A DNA stretch of 64,000 bases from Nitrospirillum sp034427435 (GCF_034427435.1 NZ_JAXQNP010000003.1:1240001-1304000), one strand, 5' to 3'. Positions 27,345 through 36,954 are shown, counted from the stretch's first letter. The notes: generated by a model from the sequence alone, not told the origin. Made by a program: numbers and translations.

Positions 27345-28016
27345 CTATTGGGCCAGGGCCCTCAGCTTGTCCATCCAGCCACGGAAGTGGGCGCACTCCC
27401 GTTCCATGGCTGCCAATGTGACATGTCCCGCCGCCAGAGGGCCGTGCCGGGTTTTGTGGTATTTTGGGGTGAGGGCCGTTTCCAAGCGCCTGGATGGCTT
27501 GGTGTCGAAGCTGTCGTTGATGTGTTCCGGCGTTTCGAAGCCTGCGCGGATTTTCCGAAGCTTCGTCAGGCTGTCGTTCCAGCCCGGCTCCGTTGTCGCC
27601 AACGCCTCGACATCGGAAAATAGCAAGCCTTCGAATTCATAAGGCTGGATATGGGGGATGAACCGGCCGGGTTTGCATCCGATGCCTTCGACTATCGCGG
27701 CCGTCAGGCTGGCTTCTATGCGTTCCGCTTTTCGGAGTGGACCCGCATACGGGCTGGACTGATCCAGGCCTGGGAAAGAGGTGTCCAGGCCATAAAGATC
27801 GAGAAACGTGGTGAGGACGGCATCGGTATGCTGTCGCAAGGTGTTGCGGGCATTGACCTTCAGGCGGTCGAACGTTACGGCGCCGCCCTTGGCGTCCCGC
27901 GACGTGTGCAGCAACTGCGGTTTCAGGAAAATGCCCAGGCCCCGCAGCGTGGGGGCGATGACCCGTTTGATGAACTGCTCTTCCGTCTGGCCCTCGGCGA
28001 AGACGATGACCTCCAT
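27345..28016 (-). CDS. DUF4276 family (TOPRIM-like) protein, partner of the AAA ATPase (223 aa)
   Basis: Opens with VIVFAEGQTEEQFI, the family's TOPRIM-like acidic start, and carries the hallmark HIQPYEFEGLLFSDVEAL near residues 120-140. RloB/AbiLii and the AriB type DUF4435 share this general fold, and several act as nuclease effectors beside an ATPase. Here the gene follows the AAA ATPase with a 6-bp gap, so the two are certainly co-translated. Normal size and no truncation. A role as a phage-triggered effector is inference from this pairing. Confidence 0.85.
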   Translation of the reverse strand: MEVIVFAEGQTEEQFIKRVIAPTLRGLGIFLKPQLLHTSRDAKGGAVTFDRLKVNARNTLRQHTDAVLTTFLDLYGLDTSFPGLDQSSPYAGPLRKAERIEASLTAAIVEGIGCKPGRFIPHIQPYEFEGLLFSDVEALATTEPGWNDSLTKLRKIRAGFETPEHINDSFDTKPSRRLETALTPKYHKTRHGPLAAGHVTLAAMERECAHFRGWMDKLRALAQ

Positions 28017-28022
28017 GACGGG

Positions 28023-29102
28023 TCAGGGCCTCCCGCCCAGGATGTTCCGCTTCCAGATTTCGCCCAGGGAATACTCTTGCAGCCACCCGGCCAACTCTTC
28101 CCCGGAGTAGCGCTTGAAGGTGGAGGCGCCGTCTTCCTGGTCGACGACGATGATGTCCTCGGGCGTCAGTTCATTGACCAGTTCGACCGACTGCGTGGAC
28201 ACGATCAGTTGGCGTTGCTCCGCCACCTGCTTGAACATGTCGGCCAACACTGAAATGGCATAGGGGTGTAAACCCAGTTCCGGCTCATCGATCAGGATGG
28301 TGTCCGGCAGCTTGGACGTCGGTTGCAGCAGTAGGGTCGCCAGGCAGATGAAGCGCAAGGTGCCGTCCGAGAGCATATGCGCCTTGAAGGGCGTGTCCGG
28401 CCGGCCGGCCTGGGTCCATTCCAACTCCACGAACTCGGCATCGTCCCGGTGCACGAAGTCGCCGAAGAAGGGGGCGACGAGGCGGATCGTTTCCACGATG
28501 CGCCGGTATTGTTGGGGATGCTTCTGGTAAAGGAGCGTCAGATATGCAGCGAGGTTGCCAGCATCCGTTTCCAGCCGGAGATTGATGTTGGCGGCATGGG
28601 GTTGCTTAACCCGTGCGGTTTCGCCCGTATCGTGAAAATGATATACAAGCAAACTCTTGACTGAAGTGGGAAATACTGGCGAGAATATATCTTCTGCATC
28701 TTCCAAATTTGACTCGGTGTGTCCAGACCCTAGTTGCATGCCAAATTCAGATTTGTGCGTATTATTTATTGTGTATATAATTTCTTCTTCGAATATTAGA
28801 CGGTTGTCTGCGGTGGGGATGAGGTTGAATTTATATCCTCCACTCTGAAAGAAAACTTCAGCATAGATATGGTCGGTTATCTTCCTGCCGAAATGCAGGA
28901 AAGCATCCGGCCCGCCTTGGGTCTGCACGTAGAGCTGTAGCCGCCGCAGGTACATTTGGCTGAGCAGGCGAAAGAAGCCAATGAAGTTACTCTTGCCGGC
29001 GCCATTGGCGCCGATCAGCACATTCAGCGGGTTCAGCTTGAAATCACGCAAGCTCCGGATCGATTTGAAGCCGGTGATGGTGAGCGAGCTGACACTGGAC
29101 AT
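28023..29102 (-). CDS. AAA_21-type ATPase (RecF/OLD-like), 359 aa
   Basis: Walker A GANGAGKSN near residue 33, the ABC-like signature region MLSDGTLRFICLATLLL near 255, Walker B TILIDEPELGLHP near 280 and the switch segment IVSTQSVELVN near 310. It is an SMC-like ABC ATPase without a long coiled coil. The middle part (28600-28880, about residues 75-165) is much more A+T-rich than both ends, which suggests a replaced or transferred sensor segment. With the DUF4276 gene it forms a two-gene operon of the ATPase-plus-TOPRIM kind seen in AbiL- and PARIS-like systems. Start ATG 29102. Confidence 0.88.
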   Translation of the reverse strand: MSSVSSLTITGFKSIRSLRDFKLNPLNVLIGANGAGKSNFIGFFRLLSQMYLRRLQLYVQTQGGPDAFLHFGRKITDHIYAEVFFQSGGYKFNLIPTADNRLIFEEEIIYTINNTHKSEFGMQLGSGHTESNLEDAEDIFSPVFPTSVKSLLVYHFHDTGETARVKQPHAANINLRLETDAGNLAAYLTLLYQKHPQQYRRIVETIRLVAPFFGDFVHRDDAEFVELEWTQAGRPDTPFKAHMLSDGTLRFICLATLLLQPTSKLPDTILIDEPELGLHPYAISVLADMFKQVAEQRQLIVSTQSVELVNELTPEDIIVVDQEDGASTFKRYSGEELAGWLQEYSLGEIWKRNILGGRP

Positions 29103-29134
29103 TGGGACTCTTTCGCCTTGCTCGGATCAGGATG

Positions 29135-29599
29135 TCACAGCGCCTGCACCGCCGCCAGCACGGCGTCGACATGACCAGGCACCTTGACCTTGCGCCACAC
29201 CTTGGCCACCTGGCCGTCCTTGTCTATCAGGAAGGTGGCGCGCTCGATGCCGAAATAGGTGCGGCCGTACATGTTCTTTTCCACCCACACGCCATAGCGC
29301 TCGCACACGTCGCTGTCGGCGTCGGAGGCCAGAGTGAAGGGCAGGTTGTACTTCTTCTTGAACTTGTCGTGGCTGGCCACGCTGTCCTTGGACACGCCGA
29401 TGATGGTGGCGTCCACCTTTTCGAAGTGCGGCAGGGATTCGCCGAAGCCGCAGGCTTCGGCCGTGCAGCCGCTGGTGTCATCCTTGGGGTAGAAGTACAG
29501 CACCACCGGACGGCCTTTCAGGGACGACAGGGTGACGCTGCCGCCACCATCGGTGGGCATGGTGAAATCCGGGGCGGGGGTTCCGACCTCAACGGCCAT
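29135..29599 (-). CDS. bcp: Thioredoxin-dependent thiol peroxidase BCP/PrxQ (154 aa)
   Basis: The peroxidatic C45 and resolving C50 are both in DTSGCTAEACGF, the BCP signature; FYPKDDTSGC and TYFGIERATFLID are typical. It reduces H2O2 and organic hydroperoxides with thioredoxin. The start is ATG 29599 behind AGGAAGG; the frame runs upstream for 76 more codons but is repetitive there (see the 15-bp repeats). The gene is downstream of glnE in the same direction with a 115-bp gap. Confidence 0.95.
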   Translation of the reverse strand: MAVEVGTPAPDFTMPTDGGGSVTLSSLKGRPVVLYFYPKDDTSGCTAEACGFGESLPHFEKVDATIIGVSKDSVASHDKFKKKYNLPFTLASDADSDVCERYGVWVEKNMYGRTYFGIERATFLIDKDGQVAKVWRKVKVPGHVDAVLAAVQAL

Positions 29600-29633
29600 G
29601 GTGCTTTTCCTTCCTGGGTTCGTGCCTAGGTTC

Positions 29634-29678
29634 GCGATGGTGGGGTTTGCGACGGTGGGGTTTGTGACGATGGAGTGT
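29634..29678. repeat. Three imperfect 15-bp tandem repeats upstream of bcp
   Basis: GCGATGGTGGGGTTT, GCGACGGTGGGGTTT and GTGACGATGGAGTGT follow each other in the gap between glnE and bcp. The first two differ at one base. They probably lie in the bcp leader. Confidence 0.7.
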
Positions 29679-29714
29679 CGACGCGGGCGGATACGGTCCA
29701 GGCCGCCGGTTGGA

Positions 29715-32702
29715 TCAAGGGGCCGGCGCCGGCAGGCGGGCGGCGGGTTCCTCCACCACCTTCTGGAACAGGGCGTGGGCCTGGGCCGCCGCGGCCCGGA
29801 TCTTTGCCTCCGCCGCGTCGAAGTCAAGACCCCCAGGGGTATTGTTTCCCACGGCTTCCGCCAGGGCGAGGCGTAGGGCGGGGGGCGCCTCCGCCACCTT
29901 GACCTCGCCGGCCACCGTCAGGCGCAGAAAGGCCTGCACCCGGCGCCACAGGCGGTGGATGTCGATCAGGGCGTCGGCGTCCGCCGCGTCCAGCAGTCCC
30001 GCGTCGCGCAGGCGGGCCAGGGCGCCGGTGGTGTTGGGATCCAGGATGCCGGGATGGTCGGCGGCGTGGCGCAGGGTCAGGTATTGCACCAGGAACTGGA
30101 TATCGACCATGCCGCCGCGCACATGCTTCACCGACCAGGGGTCCTTGGTGTGGTGTTCCTTGTCCATGCGGACGCGCATGTCGGCCACGTCGGCCAGCAG
30201 CTTGTCCGGGTCGCGCGGCTGCACCAGCACGGCGCGGATGGCCTCGGTCAGTTGTGCCCGCAGGGCCGGCGGGCCGGTCAGTACCCGGGCGCGGGTCAGC
30301 GCCATGTGTTCCCAGGTCCAGGCGCTTTCCCGCTGATACCGGATGAAGGCGTCCAGGCTGACGGCCAGGGGCCCCTTGTTGCCGGAGGGGCGCAGCCGCA
30401 TGTCCACCTCATACAACGCCCCCTCCGCCGTGGGGGCGGTGATGGCGTTGATCAGGCGCTGGGTCAGGCGGATGTAATACTCGCTGGGTGACAGCGGCTT
30501 GGGCCCGTCCGACTGGTCCGCGCCGTCCGGCACCTGATAGACCGTGATCAGGTCGAGGTCCGACCCCAGGGACAGGGATCCCGCCCCCAGGCGGCCCATG
30601 CCCAGGATGGCCATGCCCGCCCCGCCATCCGTTCCGGATGCGAAACAGCCGTGGCGGGGCCTGTATTCCGCCGCCACCCGTTCATGCAGCACGGCCAAGG
30701 CGGTTTCCGCCACCTCGGTCAGGAAGGGGCCGCACTGGTCGCCATCGGTCAGGTGGCGCAGGATCTGGATGCCGGCGCGCAGGCGCTGGTCGCTGGTCCA
30801 GCGCCGCGTCAGGTCCAGCACCTCTTCGAAGTGGTGGGCATCGGCCAGCAGGCGGGACATCCCCTCGCGCAATTCCTGGGCGTCGGGCAAATGGTCGAAA
30901 AAGCCGGGCGTCAGCACGGCGTCCAATTGCGACGGGCGCCGCGATAGGCTGTCGGCCAGACGGGGGGCCGTGCCCATGATCAGGGCCACCAGCTCCAGCA
31001 GCTTGGGGTTGGCGTAGAACAGGCTGAACAGCTGCACCCCGGCGGGCAGGCGGTTCAGGAACTCATCGAACTTCAGGAAGGCCTGGTCCGGTTGCGCCGT
31101 GCCGCCCAGGGCCGCCAGCAGGCTGGGCACCAGTTCCGTCAGCAGCTCCCGCGCGCGGGTGCTGCGGGTGGCGCGATAGCGGCCGTGGTGCCAGGCGCGG
31201 ATTTGCCCCGCCACGGCCGACGGATTCTGGAAGCCCAGGCCCCGCAGGGTGGTGATGGTGTCGGGGTCGTCCTCCGTCCCGGTGAAGACCAGGTTGCCGG
31301 GGCCCGACAGGGGCGGCGCCTCCTCGAACAGGGCGGCATAGCGGTCCTCCACCCGGCCCAGGGTGGCCAGCAGCTCTGTCCGGAAGGTGTCAGCGTCGGC
31401 ATAGCCCAGGAAGGTGGCGATGGCCGCCACGCCGGCGTCGTCCACCGGCAGCTTGTGGGTCTGCTGGTCGTCCACCATCTGCACCCGGTGCTCCACCCGG
31501 CGCAGGAAGCGGTAGGCCGCCTTCAAATCCTCCGCCGCCGCGTCGCTGACCCGCCCGGCCGCCACCAGGGCGTCCAGCGCCATCATGGTGGCGGGGATAC
31601 GCAGATGGGCGTCACGCCCGCCATAGATCAGTTGCTGGGTCTGGGCGAAGAACTCGATCTCGCGGATGCCGCCGCGGCCCAGCTTGATGTCGTGGCCGTT
31701 CACCGCCTTGTCGCGGTGGCCCTTGTGCGCGCCGATCTGGCGCTTGATGGAATGGATGTCCTGGATGGCGGCGAAGTCCAGGCTGCGGCGCCAGACGAAA
31801 TGACGGATCAGGCCCATGAAGTCCTGGCCGGCCTTGCGGTCGCCGGCCACGGGCCGCGCCTTGATCATGGCCGCCCGCTCCCAGTTTTGGCCCAGGCTGC
31901 CGTAGTAGGCCTCGGCGGCGGAGACGGAGACGGCCAGCGGGGTGGCGCCGGGATCGGGGCGCAGGCGCAGGTCGGTGCGGAAGACATAGCCGTCCACCGT
32001 CCGCTCCTCCATGATGCGCACCAGCTCCCGCGCCAGTCGCACGAAGGTGCGGGTCATCTCATCGGGGTCGCGGGCCTGCACCACGCCGTCGTCATAGAGG
32101 ACGATCAGGTCGATATCGCTGGAGTAGTTCAGCTCCAGCGCCCCGAACTTGCCCATGGCCAGCACGATCAGGCCGCTGCCGGCCTCGGGGTCGTTCTCCG
32201 CGTCGGGCAGGCGGATTTCCCCCTTGGCCGCCAGTTGGCGCAGCAGGTGGCGCGCGGTCAGCCGCAGCGCTGTTTCCGCCAGTTGGCTGAGCGCGCCGGT
32301 CACCTGCTCCAGCGTCCACGCCTCCGCGATGTCGGCGGCGGCGATCAGCAGGGCGGCGCGGCGCTTGGCCACGCGCAAGGCCTTCATCAGGCGGTCGGTG
32401 GTGGTGGCGCCCCCCACACCCCCCCACAGCCCCTCCAGCATCTCCATGAAGGCGGCGTCGAAGCCCTGCGTGGCCACCTGCCGGAAGAACGCCTGCTCCT
32501 TCAGCAAGGCCTGGCCCAGGAAGGGGCTGTTGCCCAGGATGGCCCGCAGCAGGGCCCCACCCACCTCGTCCGCCGCGTAGGTGCTGGCGAATTGCATCAG
32601 CTCCGGATCGCCGGATTCCTCCGCCCGCCGGTGCCAGGACTCCAGCCCACGGGCCAGAAGTTCGGTATCTGCCGCTTGGGGTAGGGATTTCGCATTGAAC
32701 AT
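29715..32702 (-). CDS. glnE: Bifunctional glutamine synthetase adenylyltransferase/deadenylase (995 aa)
   Basis: Two nucleotidyltransferase halves, each with a GlnE domain and a GlnD_UR_UTase-like helical domain. The N-terminal half (deadenylylase) has NYSSDIDLIVLYD and the C-terminal half (adenylyltransferase) has SLGSDLDLITVYQ, each supplying the metal-binding aspartates. It adds AMP to, or removes it from, glutamine synthetase in answer to PII and glutamine. The length is typical for the family. ATG 32702 is divergent from the AsmA-like gene; the ribosome site is weak. Confidence 0.96.
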   Translation of the reverse strand: MFNAKSLPQAADTELLARGLESWHRRAEESGDPELMQFASTYAADEVGGALLRAILGNSPFLGQALLKEQAFFRQVATQGFDAAFMEMLEGLWGGVGGATTTDRLMKALRVAKRRAALLIAAADIAEAWTLEQVTGALSQLAETALRLTARHLLRQLAAKGEIRLPDAENDPEAGSGLIVLAMGKFGALELNYSSDIDLIVLYDDGVVQARDPDEMTRTFVRLARELVRIMEERTVDGYVFRTDLRLRPDPGATPLAVSVSAAEAYYGSLGQNWERAAMIKARPVAGDRKAGQDFMGLIRHFVWRRSLDFAAIQDIHSIKRQIGAHKGHRDKAVNGHDIKLGRGGIREIEFFAQTQQLIYGGRDAHLRIPATMMALDALVAAGRVSDAAAEDLKAAYRFLRRVEHRVQMVDDQQTHKLPVDDAGVAAIATFLGYADADTFRTELLATLGRVEDRYAALFEEAPPLSGPGNLVFTGTEDDPDTITTLRGLGFQNPSAVAGQIRAWHHGRYRATRSTRARELLTELVPSLLAALGGTAQPDQAFLKFDEFLNRLPAGVQLFSLFYANPKLLELVALIMGTAPRLADSLSRRPSQLDAVLTPGFFDHLPDAQELREGMSRLLADAHHFEEVLDLTRRWTSDQRLRAGIQILRHLTDGDQCGPFLTEVAETALAVLHERVAAEYRPRHGCFASGTDGGAGMAILGMGRLGAGSLSLGSDLDLITVYQVPDGADQSDGPKPLSPSEYYIRLTQRLINAITAPTAEGALYEVDMRLRPSGNKGPLAVSLDAFIRYQRESAWTWEHMALTRARVLTGPPALRAQLTEAIRAVLVQPRDPDKLLADVADMRVRMDKEHHTKDPWSVKHVRGGMVDIQFLVQYLTLRHAADHPGILDPNTTGALARLRDAGLLDAADADALIDIHRLWRRVQAFLRLTVAGEVKVAEAPPALRLALAEAVGNNTPGGLDFDAAEAKIRAAAAQAHALFQKVVEEPAARLPAPAP

Positions 32703-32898
32703 GGATGTCTGGCCGGGCTATGCCAGGAATCGGACCTTGCCCCCGTGTAACCCGTCCATCGCGCCCTATGTTGCTGGGCGGGACGGTGGTGGCGGGCGGG
32801 GCCCGTTCGCTGTTCGCCGTTCGCGGTTGGAAGGGTCACGGGGGGCAGAGTGCCCGCGGGCCGCCGACCGGGTCAAGCCATGCTGGAAGTCTGAACCT

Positions 32899-35800
32899 TT
32901 GCCTCGTCCCACGCCGCCCCTTCCCCCCGCCGAGGCGCCCGCCGGCGCCCCGACTGGGATGCCAGTCGGGACGGAGCCCGTGGGGCTGCGGGTGCCCGGC
33001 CGGCGTCCGCCGGAGGTGCCTGATCCGGCGCCCCCCGATCCGGCGTCCAAGGCACCCCGGCCTCCGCGCAAGCGGCGGGGCGTATTGGGCGGCTTGGTGG
33101 GACACACGGCCCTGGTGATCCTGGAACTGGCGGCCGGCCTGCTGCTGGTGGTGCTGCTGACGGCCGGCCTGCTGTCCTGGCGCCTGAGCCGCGGGCCCAT
33201 GCCCATTTCCTGGTTCGCGCCCTATCTTGAGCAGGCGGTGAACGAGGGCGGCACCGTCCATATCTCGGTCCACAAGGTCGCCTTGGCCAAGGCGGCCAAG
33301 GGCGCCACGGTGGAAATCATGGCCGACGACGTGGTGCTGACCGGCACGGGGGGCGCCACGGTGGCGACCCTGCCGGAATTCCGCGTGGCGCTGTCGGTCC
33401 CGGCCCTGCTGCACGGCCGCCTGGCGCCCACCCGCATCGTGCTGGTCCGCCCGCGCCTGAACGCCATCCGCGAGGTCGACGGTCGTTTCCGCCTGGCGGT
33501 GCTGTCGGATGACGACACCGACGACGGCAACGACTTCATGGCCGACCTGATCACGGCCCTGAAGCGCCCGCCCGACCCCTTGGAACCCCTGGGCGCCCTG
33601 ACCAAGCTGGTGGTGTCGGAGGCGCGGCTGTCGGTGGACAACCGGCAATTGGGCCTGGTGTGGTCCGCCCCCCGGGCCGACGTCGTGCTCACGCGTGACC
33701 GCCAGGGCATCACCGGCAACGCCCAGCTCATGGTCGATTTGGGCGGGCACATGACCCAACTGGCGGCTGACCTGGGCTATCGCCTGGCCGACGGCACCAT
33801 CAGCGCCGTGGGCCATTTCTCCGGCGTCAGCCCGGCGGATCTGGCCCATGTCACCCGCGCGTCGGACGGGGTGCTGGCGGCCGTCGGCGGCATCGACATG
33901 CCTTTGGCGGGCACGGTCACCCTGGACCTCGCCGCCGACTTCTCTCCCCGCTTCTTCGACGTGGCGCTCAGCGGCACGGCGGGCACGGTCACCCTGCCGG
34001 GCCGGTTGAAGGCGCCGCTGACGGTGGCGAACCTCGACCTTCAGGCCCGAATGGAGCCGGAGGGGCTGACCCTCAACCATCTGAACCTGACCTTGCCGGC
34101 CACCAACGGGGCCGCCCCGGGTTCCACCATCGCCTCCGGTTCCACCATCGCGGTGACGGGCAAGGCGGCGAAGCGCGATGACGGCAGTTACCGGGTGGGG
34201 CTGAACGCCGAGGTCAAGGCGGTGCCGCTGAACGCGCTGGACGCCCTGTGGCCCCTGGATGCCCTGCCCAAGCCGCGCGCCTGGATTATGCAGAACCTGT
34301 CCGATGGCGCCTTCGACAAGGTCGCCTTCACCCTGGAGGGTAGCGCGCCGGCCGGCCTGTCGGACCTGGTTCCCACGCGCATGGCCGCCACCTTCGCCTT
34401 TTCCGGCGCGACCGTGAACTACATGGACGGTTTGCCCAAGGTGAAGGATGTCGGCGGCACCGCCACCTTCGACGGCGGCCACCTGGGTATCGAGCTGACG
34501 CAGGGCCGGCTGCTGGATCTGGCGCTGGGCACGTCGCGCCTGGACATCACCGGCCTGGACAAGACGGCGCAGAAGATGGAAATGACGCTGCCGGTCAGCG
34601 GCCCCATCTCCTCCGCCCTCACCGTGATCGACACCCCGCCGCTGGGCTATGCCAAGAAGGTGGGCCTGGTGCCGTCCGCCGTGGCCGGCACCGCCGACAT
34701 GACCCTGCGCTTCGACTTCCCCTTGGTCGCCACCCTCAAGATGGACCAGGTGAAACTGGGCGTGCAGGCCCACCTGAAGAACGTGGCGGCCGACAACATC
34801 GTGGCCGACATCAAGGCGTCCGAGGGCGACCTGAACCTGGTGCTGGACAACAAGGGCATGGACACCAACGGCACCGCCCGGCTGAACGGCATGCCGGCCC
34901 GCATCCTGTGGCGGGAGAACTTCCCGGAAGAGGCGCCCATCGGCACCCGTGTCGCCTTGCAGGCCACGGCCACCGACCGCGACCGCCAGCTGTTCCACCT
35001 GGACTTTCCCGATTGGGTGCGCGGGCCCATGGGGGTCAGCATGGTCTACACCCGTGACGCCCAGCACACCGAATCCATCCTGGCCGACCTGGACCTGACC
35101 CGGTCCGCGCTGGCCGTCTCGCTGATGGACTGGCGCAAGGTCCCGGGCACGCCGGCGTCGGCGCATGTCGAGGTGGGGTTCGACCAGGGGCGGCCCCTGC
35201 ATGTCACCCGCTTCCAGCTGAAGTCGGACGGGATGGAGGCGTCGGGCAGCCTGGACCTGAAGCACGACTTTTCCATCAGCCATATCGCGGTCGACCGCTA
35301 TCACCAGGGGCGCACCGACGCCGCCATGACGGTGGACATGGACGATGCCGGCGGCATGCGGATCAAGGCGGCTGGGCCTTCGCTGGACGCCCGGCCCTTC
35401 CGCCGCTCCGCCAGTGGTGGCGGCAATGGCGGCGGCGGGGGCAATGCCGGAGGTTCGCCCCGCGCGCCGAGCGAGGCGGACCTGAAGGCGCTGGATGCCC
35501 GCCCGCCGCTGGACATCGACTTCACCTTCGACAAGGTGGTGACGGCCAACGGCGGGCGTGAGATCGGCGCCAGCAAGGGCCAGTTCTCCCGCCGGGGCCG
35601 CGGCTGGCGCTCCGTCGTGCTGGACACCCGTGTCGGCAAGGACAACGCCGGCCATCTGTCCCTGCGTTATGTGCCCGATGGCAACGCCATGGCGCTCACC
35701 ATCACCTCCGATGACGCCGGCGCCGCCCTGCAACAGTTGGACGTGCTGGACCACCTGCGGGGGGGCAAGCTGGTGGTCAAGGGCCGCAGCCTGCCCGGCG

Positions 35801-36384
35801 ACCCGCACGAGGTGGTGGACGGCACGCTGGACGTCACCGATTACCAGGTGGTGGAGGCGCCGGTGATGGCGCGCCTGCTTTCCGCCGCCAGCTTCCAGGG
35901 CTTTTCCGACTTCATGAGCGGCGCCCCCATCACCTTCAGCAAGCTGGAGGGCGGCTTCCATTGGACCGAGACCGGCGTCACCTTCCATGACGTGCGCACC
36001 TCCGGTGCGGCCATCGGCCTGACCATGGAAGGCGAGATCAACCTCAGCCGGAGCATGGCCGACCTTCAGGGCACCATCGTGCCCTTCAGCACCCTGAACA
36101 AGCTGCTGGGCGCCATCCCCATCGTGGGCGACCTGCTGACGGGCGGGGAGGGGCAGGGGCTGCTGTCGGCGACATATCGCGTGAAGGGTCCGCTGGACGA
36201 CCTGGACGTGTCGGTGAACCCGCTGGCCGTGCTGGCGCCCGGCTTCCTGCGCAACCTGTTCTTCCTCTCCCCCACGGATGAGGACGGCAAGCCGGAGGCC
36301 AAGCCCGCGCCCCGGAAGGGTTCGGGCAAGACCGGCGGTGGCACCTCCCCCGGTGGCTCCCCCGGGGGCCAAGGGCCGAAGTGA
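32899..36384 (+). CDS. AsmA/YhdP-like (DUF3971) envelope protein (about 1160 aa)
   Basis: A Pro/Ala-rich cytoplasmic N-terminus is followed by one transmembrane helix (TALVILELAAGLLLVVLL) and a very long periplasmic beta-rich region. The DUF3971/AsmA-like C-terminal pattern is clear towards the end (DYQVVEAPVMARLLSAASFQ, then GEINLSRSMADLQGTIVPFS). YhdP/TamB-like proteins form hydrophobic grooves that help move phospholipids towards the outer membrane. A Gly/Ser/Asn-rich linker (near 35415-35460) interrupts the body, and the C-terminus is a Lys/Gly/Pro-rich tail. Start uncertain: TTG 32899 has GGAAG at a good distance; ATG 32959 is the fallback. Divergent from glnE. Confidence 0.85.
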   Translation: MPRPTPPLPPAEAPAGAPTGMPVGTEPVGLRVPGRRPPEVPDPAPPDPASKAPRPPRKRRGVLGGLVGHTALVILELAAGLLLVVLLTAGLLSWRLSRGPMPISWFAPYLEQAVNEGGTVHISVHKVALAKAAKGATVEIMADDVVLTGTGGATVATLPEFRVALSVPALLHGRLAPTRIVLVRPRLNAIREVDGRFRLAVLSDDDTDDGNDFMADLITALKRPPDPLEPLGALTKLVVSEARLSVDNRQLGLVWSAPRADVVLTRDRQGITGNAQLMVDLGGHMTQLAADLGYRLADGTISAVGHFSGVSPADLAHVTRASDGVLAAVGGIDMPLAGTVTLDLAADFSPRFFDVALSGTAGTVTLPGRLKAPLTVANLDLQARMEPEGLTLNHLNLTLPATNGAAPGSTIASGSTIAVTGKAAKRDDGSYRVGLNAEVKAVPLNALDALWPLDALPKPRAWIMQNLSDGAFDKVAFTLEGSAPAGLSDLVPTRMAATFAFSGATVNYMDGLPKVKDVGGTATFDGGHLGIELTQGRLLDLALGTSRLDITGLDKTAQKMEMTLPVSGPISSALTVIDTPPLGYAKKVGLVPSAVAGTADMTLRFDFPLVATLKMDQVKLGVQAHLKNVAADNIVADIKASEGDLNLVLDNKGMDTNGTARLNGMPARILWRENFPEEAPIGTRVALQATATDRDRQLFHLDFPDWVRGPMGVSMVYTRDAQHTESILADLDLTRSALAVSLMDWRKVPGTPASAHVEVGFDQGRPLHVTRFQLKSDGMEASGSLDLKHDFSISHIAVDRYHQGRTDAAMTVDMDDAGGMRIKAAGPSLDARPFRRSASGGGNGGGGGNAGGSPRAPSEADLKALDARPPLDIDFTFDKVVTANGGREIGASKGQFSRRGRGWRSVVLDTRVGKDNAGHLSLRYVPDGNAMALTITSDDAGAALQQLDVLDHLRGGKLVVKGRSLPGDPHEVVDGTLDVTDYQVVEAPVMARLLSAASFQGFSDFMSGAPITFSKLEGGFHWTETGVTFHDVRTSGAAIGLTMEGEINLSRSMADLQGTIVPFSTLNKLLGAIPIVGDLLTGGEGQGLLSATYRVKGPLDDLDVSVNPLAVLAPGFLRNLFFLSPTDEDGKPEAKPAPRKGSGKTGGGTSPGGSPGGQGPK

Positions 36385-36659
36385 CGGCCCTGGCACCCCT
36401 CTGACAGCCTGTCCAGGGCCCGTGGCCCTACGGTTGGGTTCCGTTCGGCGCTCCCTCCCCATCCCTCGATGGTTCGCCATCGGAACGCTTTGGCGGCGGG
36501 GCCGAATCGCGCGATAGTCGCTAAGTTTCAACGCATTAGTGTCTATGATCGCGATAATGCCCCCAAAGGGTATTGCGCCGCCGGCCCATTAATCATATAA
36601 GTAAGATTACGAACAAGCCGCATGACTTAAATTCGGCGACAAGCGGGGAGGGAAATGCC

Positions 36660-36800
36660 ATGTCGACAAATGGCATTAAAGGGCCTGGTGGCCTTCAGTG
36701 TGATGTCGGACCCATTTCAAATGGTCGATGGCTCTCGGCCGGGCTGATCGCCTTATGGCCAAGTATTCCCCTCAGGCATGTTTTCGGTTTGCGCAAATGA
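36660..36800 (+). CDS. Possible small protein or leader peptide (46 aa)
   Basis: ATG 36660 is preceded by GGGGAGGG (36643-36650), one of the better ribosome sites in the window. It encodes MSTNGIKGPGGLQ and a short hydrophobic stretch (LSAGLIALWPSIPL). No family is recognised. It lies 154 bp before the receptor gene and could be a leader peptide, a small protein or chance. Confidence 0.3.
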   Translation: MSTNGIKGPGGLQCDVGPISNGRWLSAGLIALWPSIPLRHVFGLRK

Positions 36801-36861
36801 AAGCCTAAACAGGCTTTTCGTGACGCTGGTAAGGGCTGATTCGTAGCTGTCTCGGACAACT

Positions 36862-36877
36862 ACGATAACGGTATCGT
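36862..36877 (+). promoter_or_regulatory. Palindrome resembling a LacI-family operator
   Basis: ACGATA-N4-TATCGT, 78 bp before the TonB-receptor start. LacI-type regulators of sugar-uptake receptors often use such GATA/TATC-like half sites, but no regulator gene is nearby. Confidence 0.4.
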
Positions 36878-36954
36878 TTGTGGAAAATCCATGAACGACA
36901 GGAATTGTGCTGCCTTCTATTCAAGAATCTTAAAATAAATTGGGAGGGTAAGAG

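Larger units (their letters stand above)
36385..36954. other. Upstream region of the TonB-receptor locus (570 bp)
   Basis: Mostly non-coding and A+T-richer from 36530 on. It holds one small reading frame with a strong ribosome site (36660-36800) and a palindrome at 36862-36877. Promoter elements cannot be assigned with confidence. Confidence 0.5.

Noticed and set aside
32836..36531. Antisense frame of over 1200 codons opposite the AsmA/YhdP-like gene
   Set aside because: Low-complexity, His/Gly/Gln-rich translation with no start context; the plus-strand protein has a transmembrane helix and the family C-terminus.
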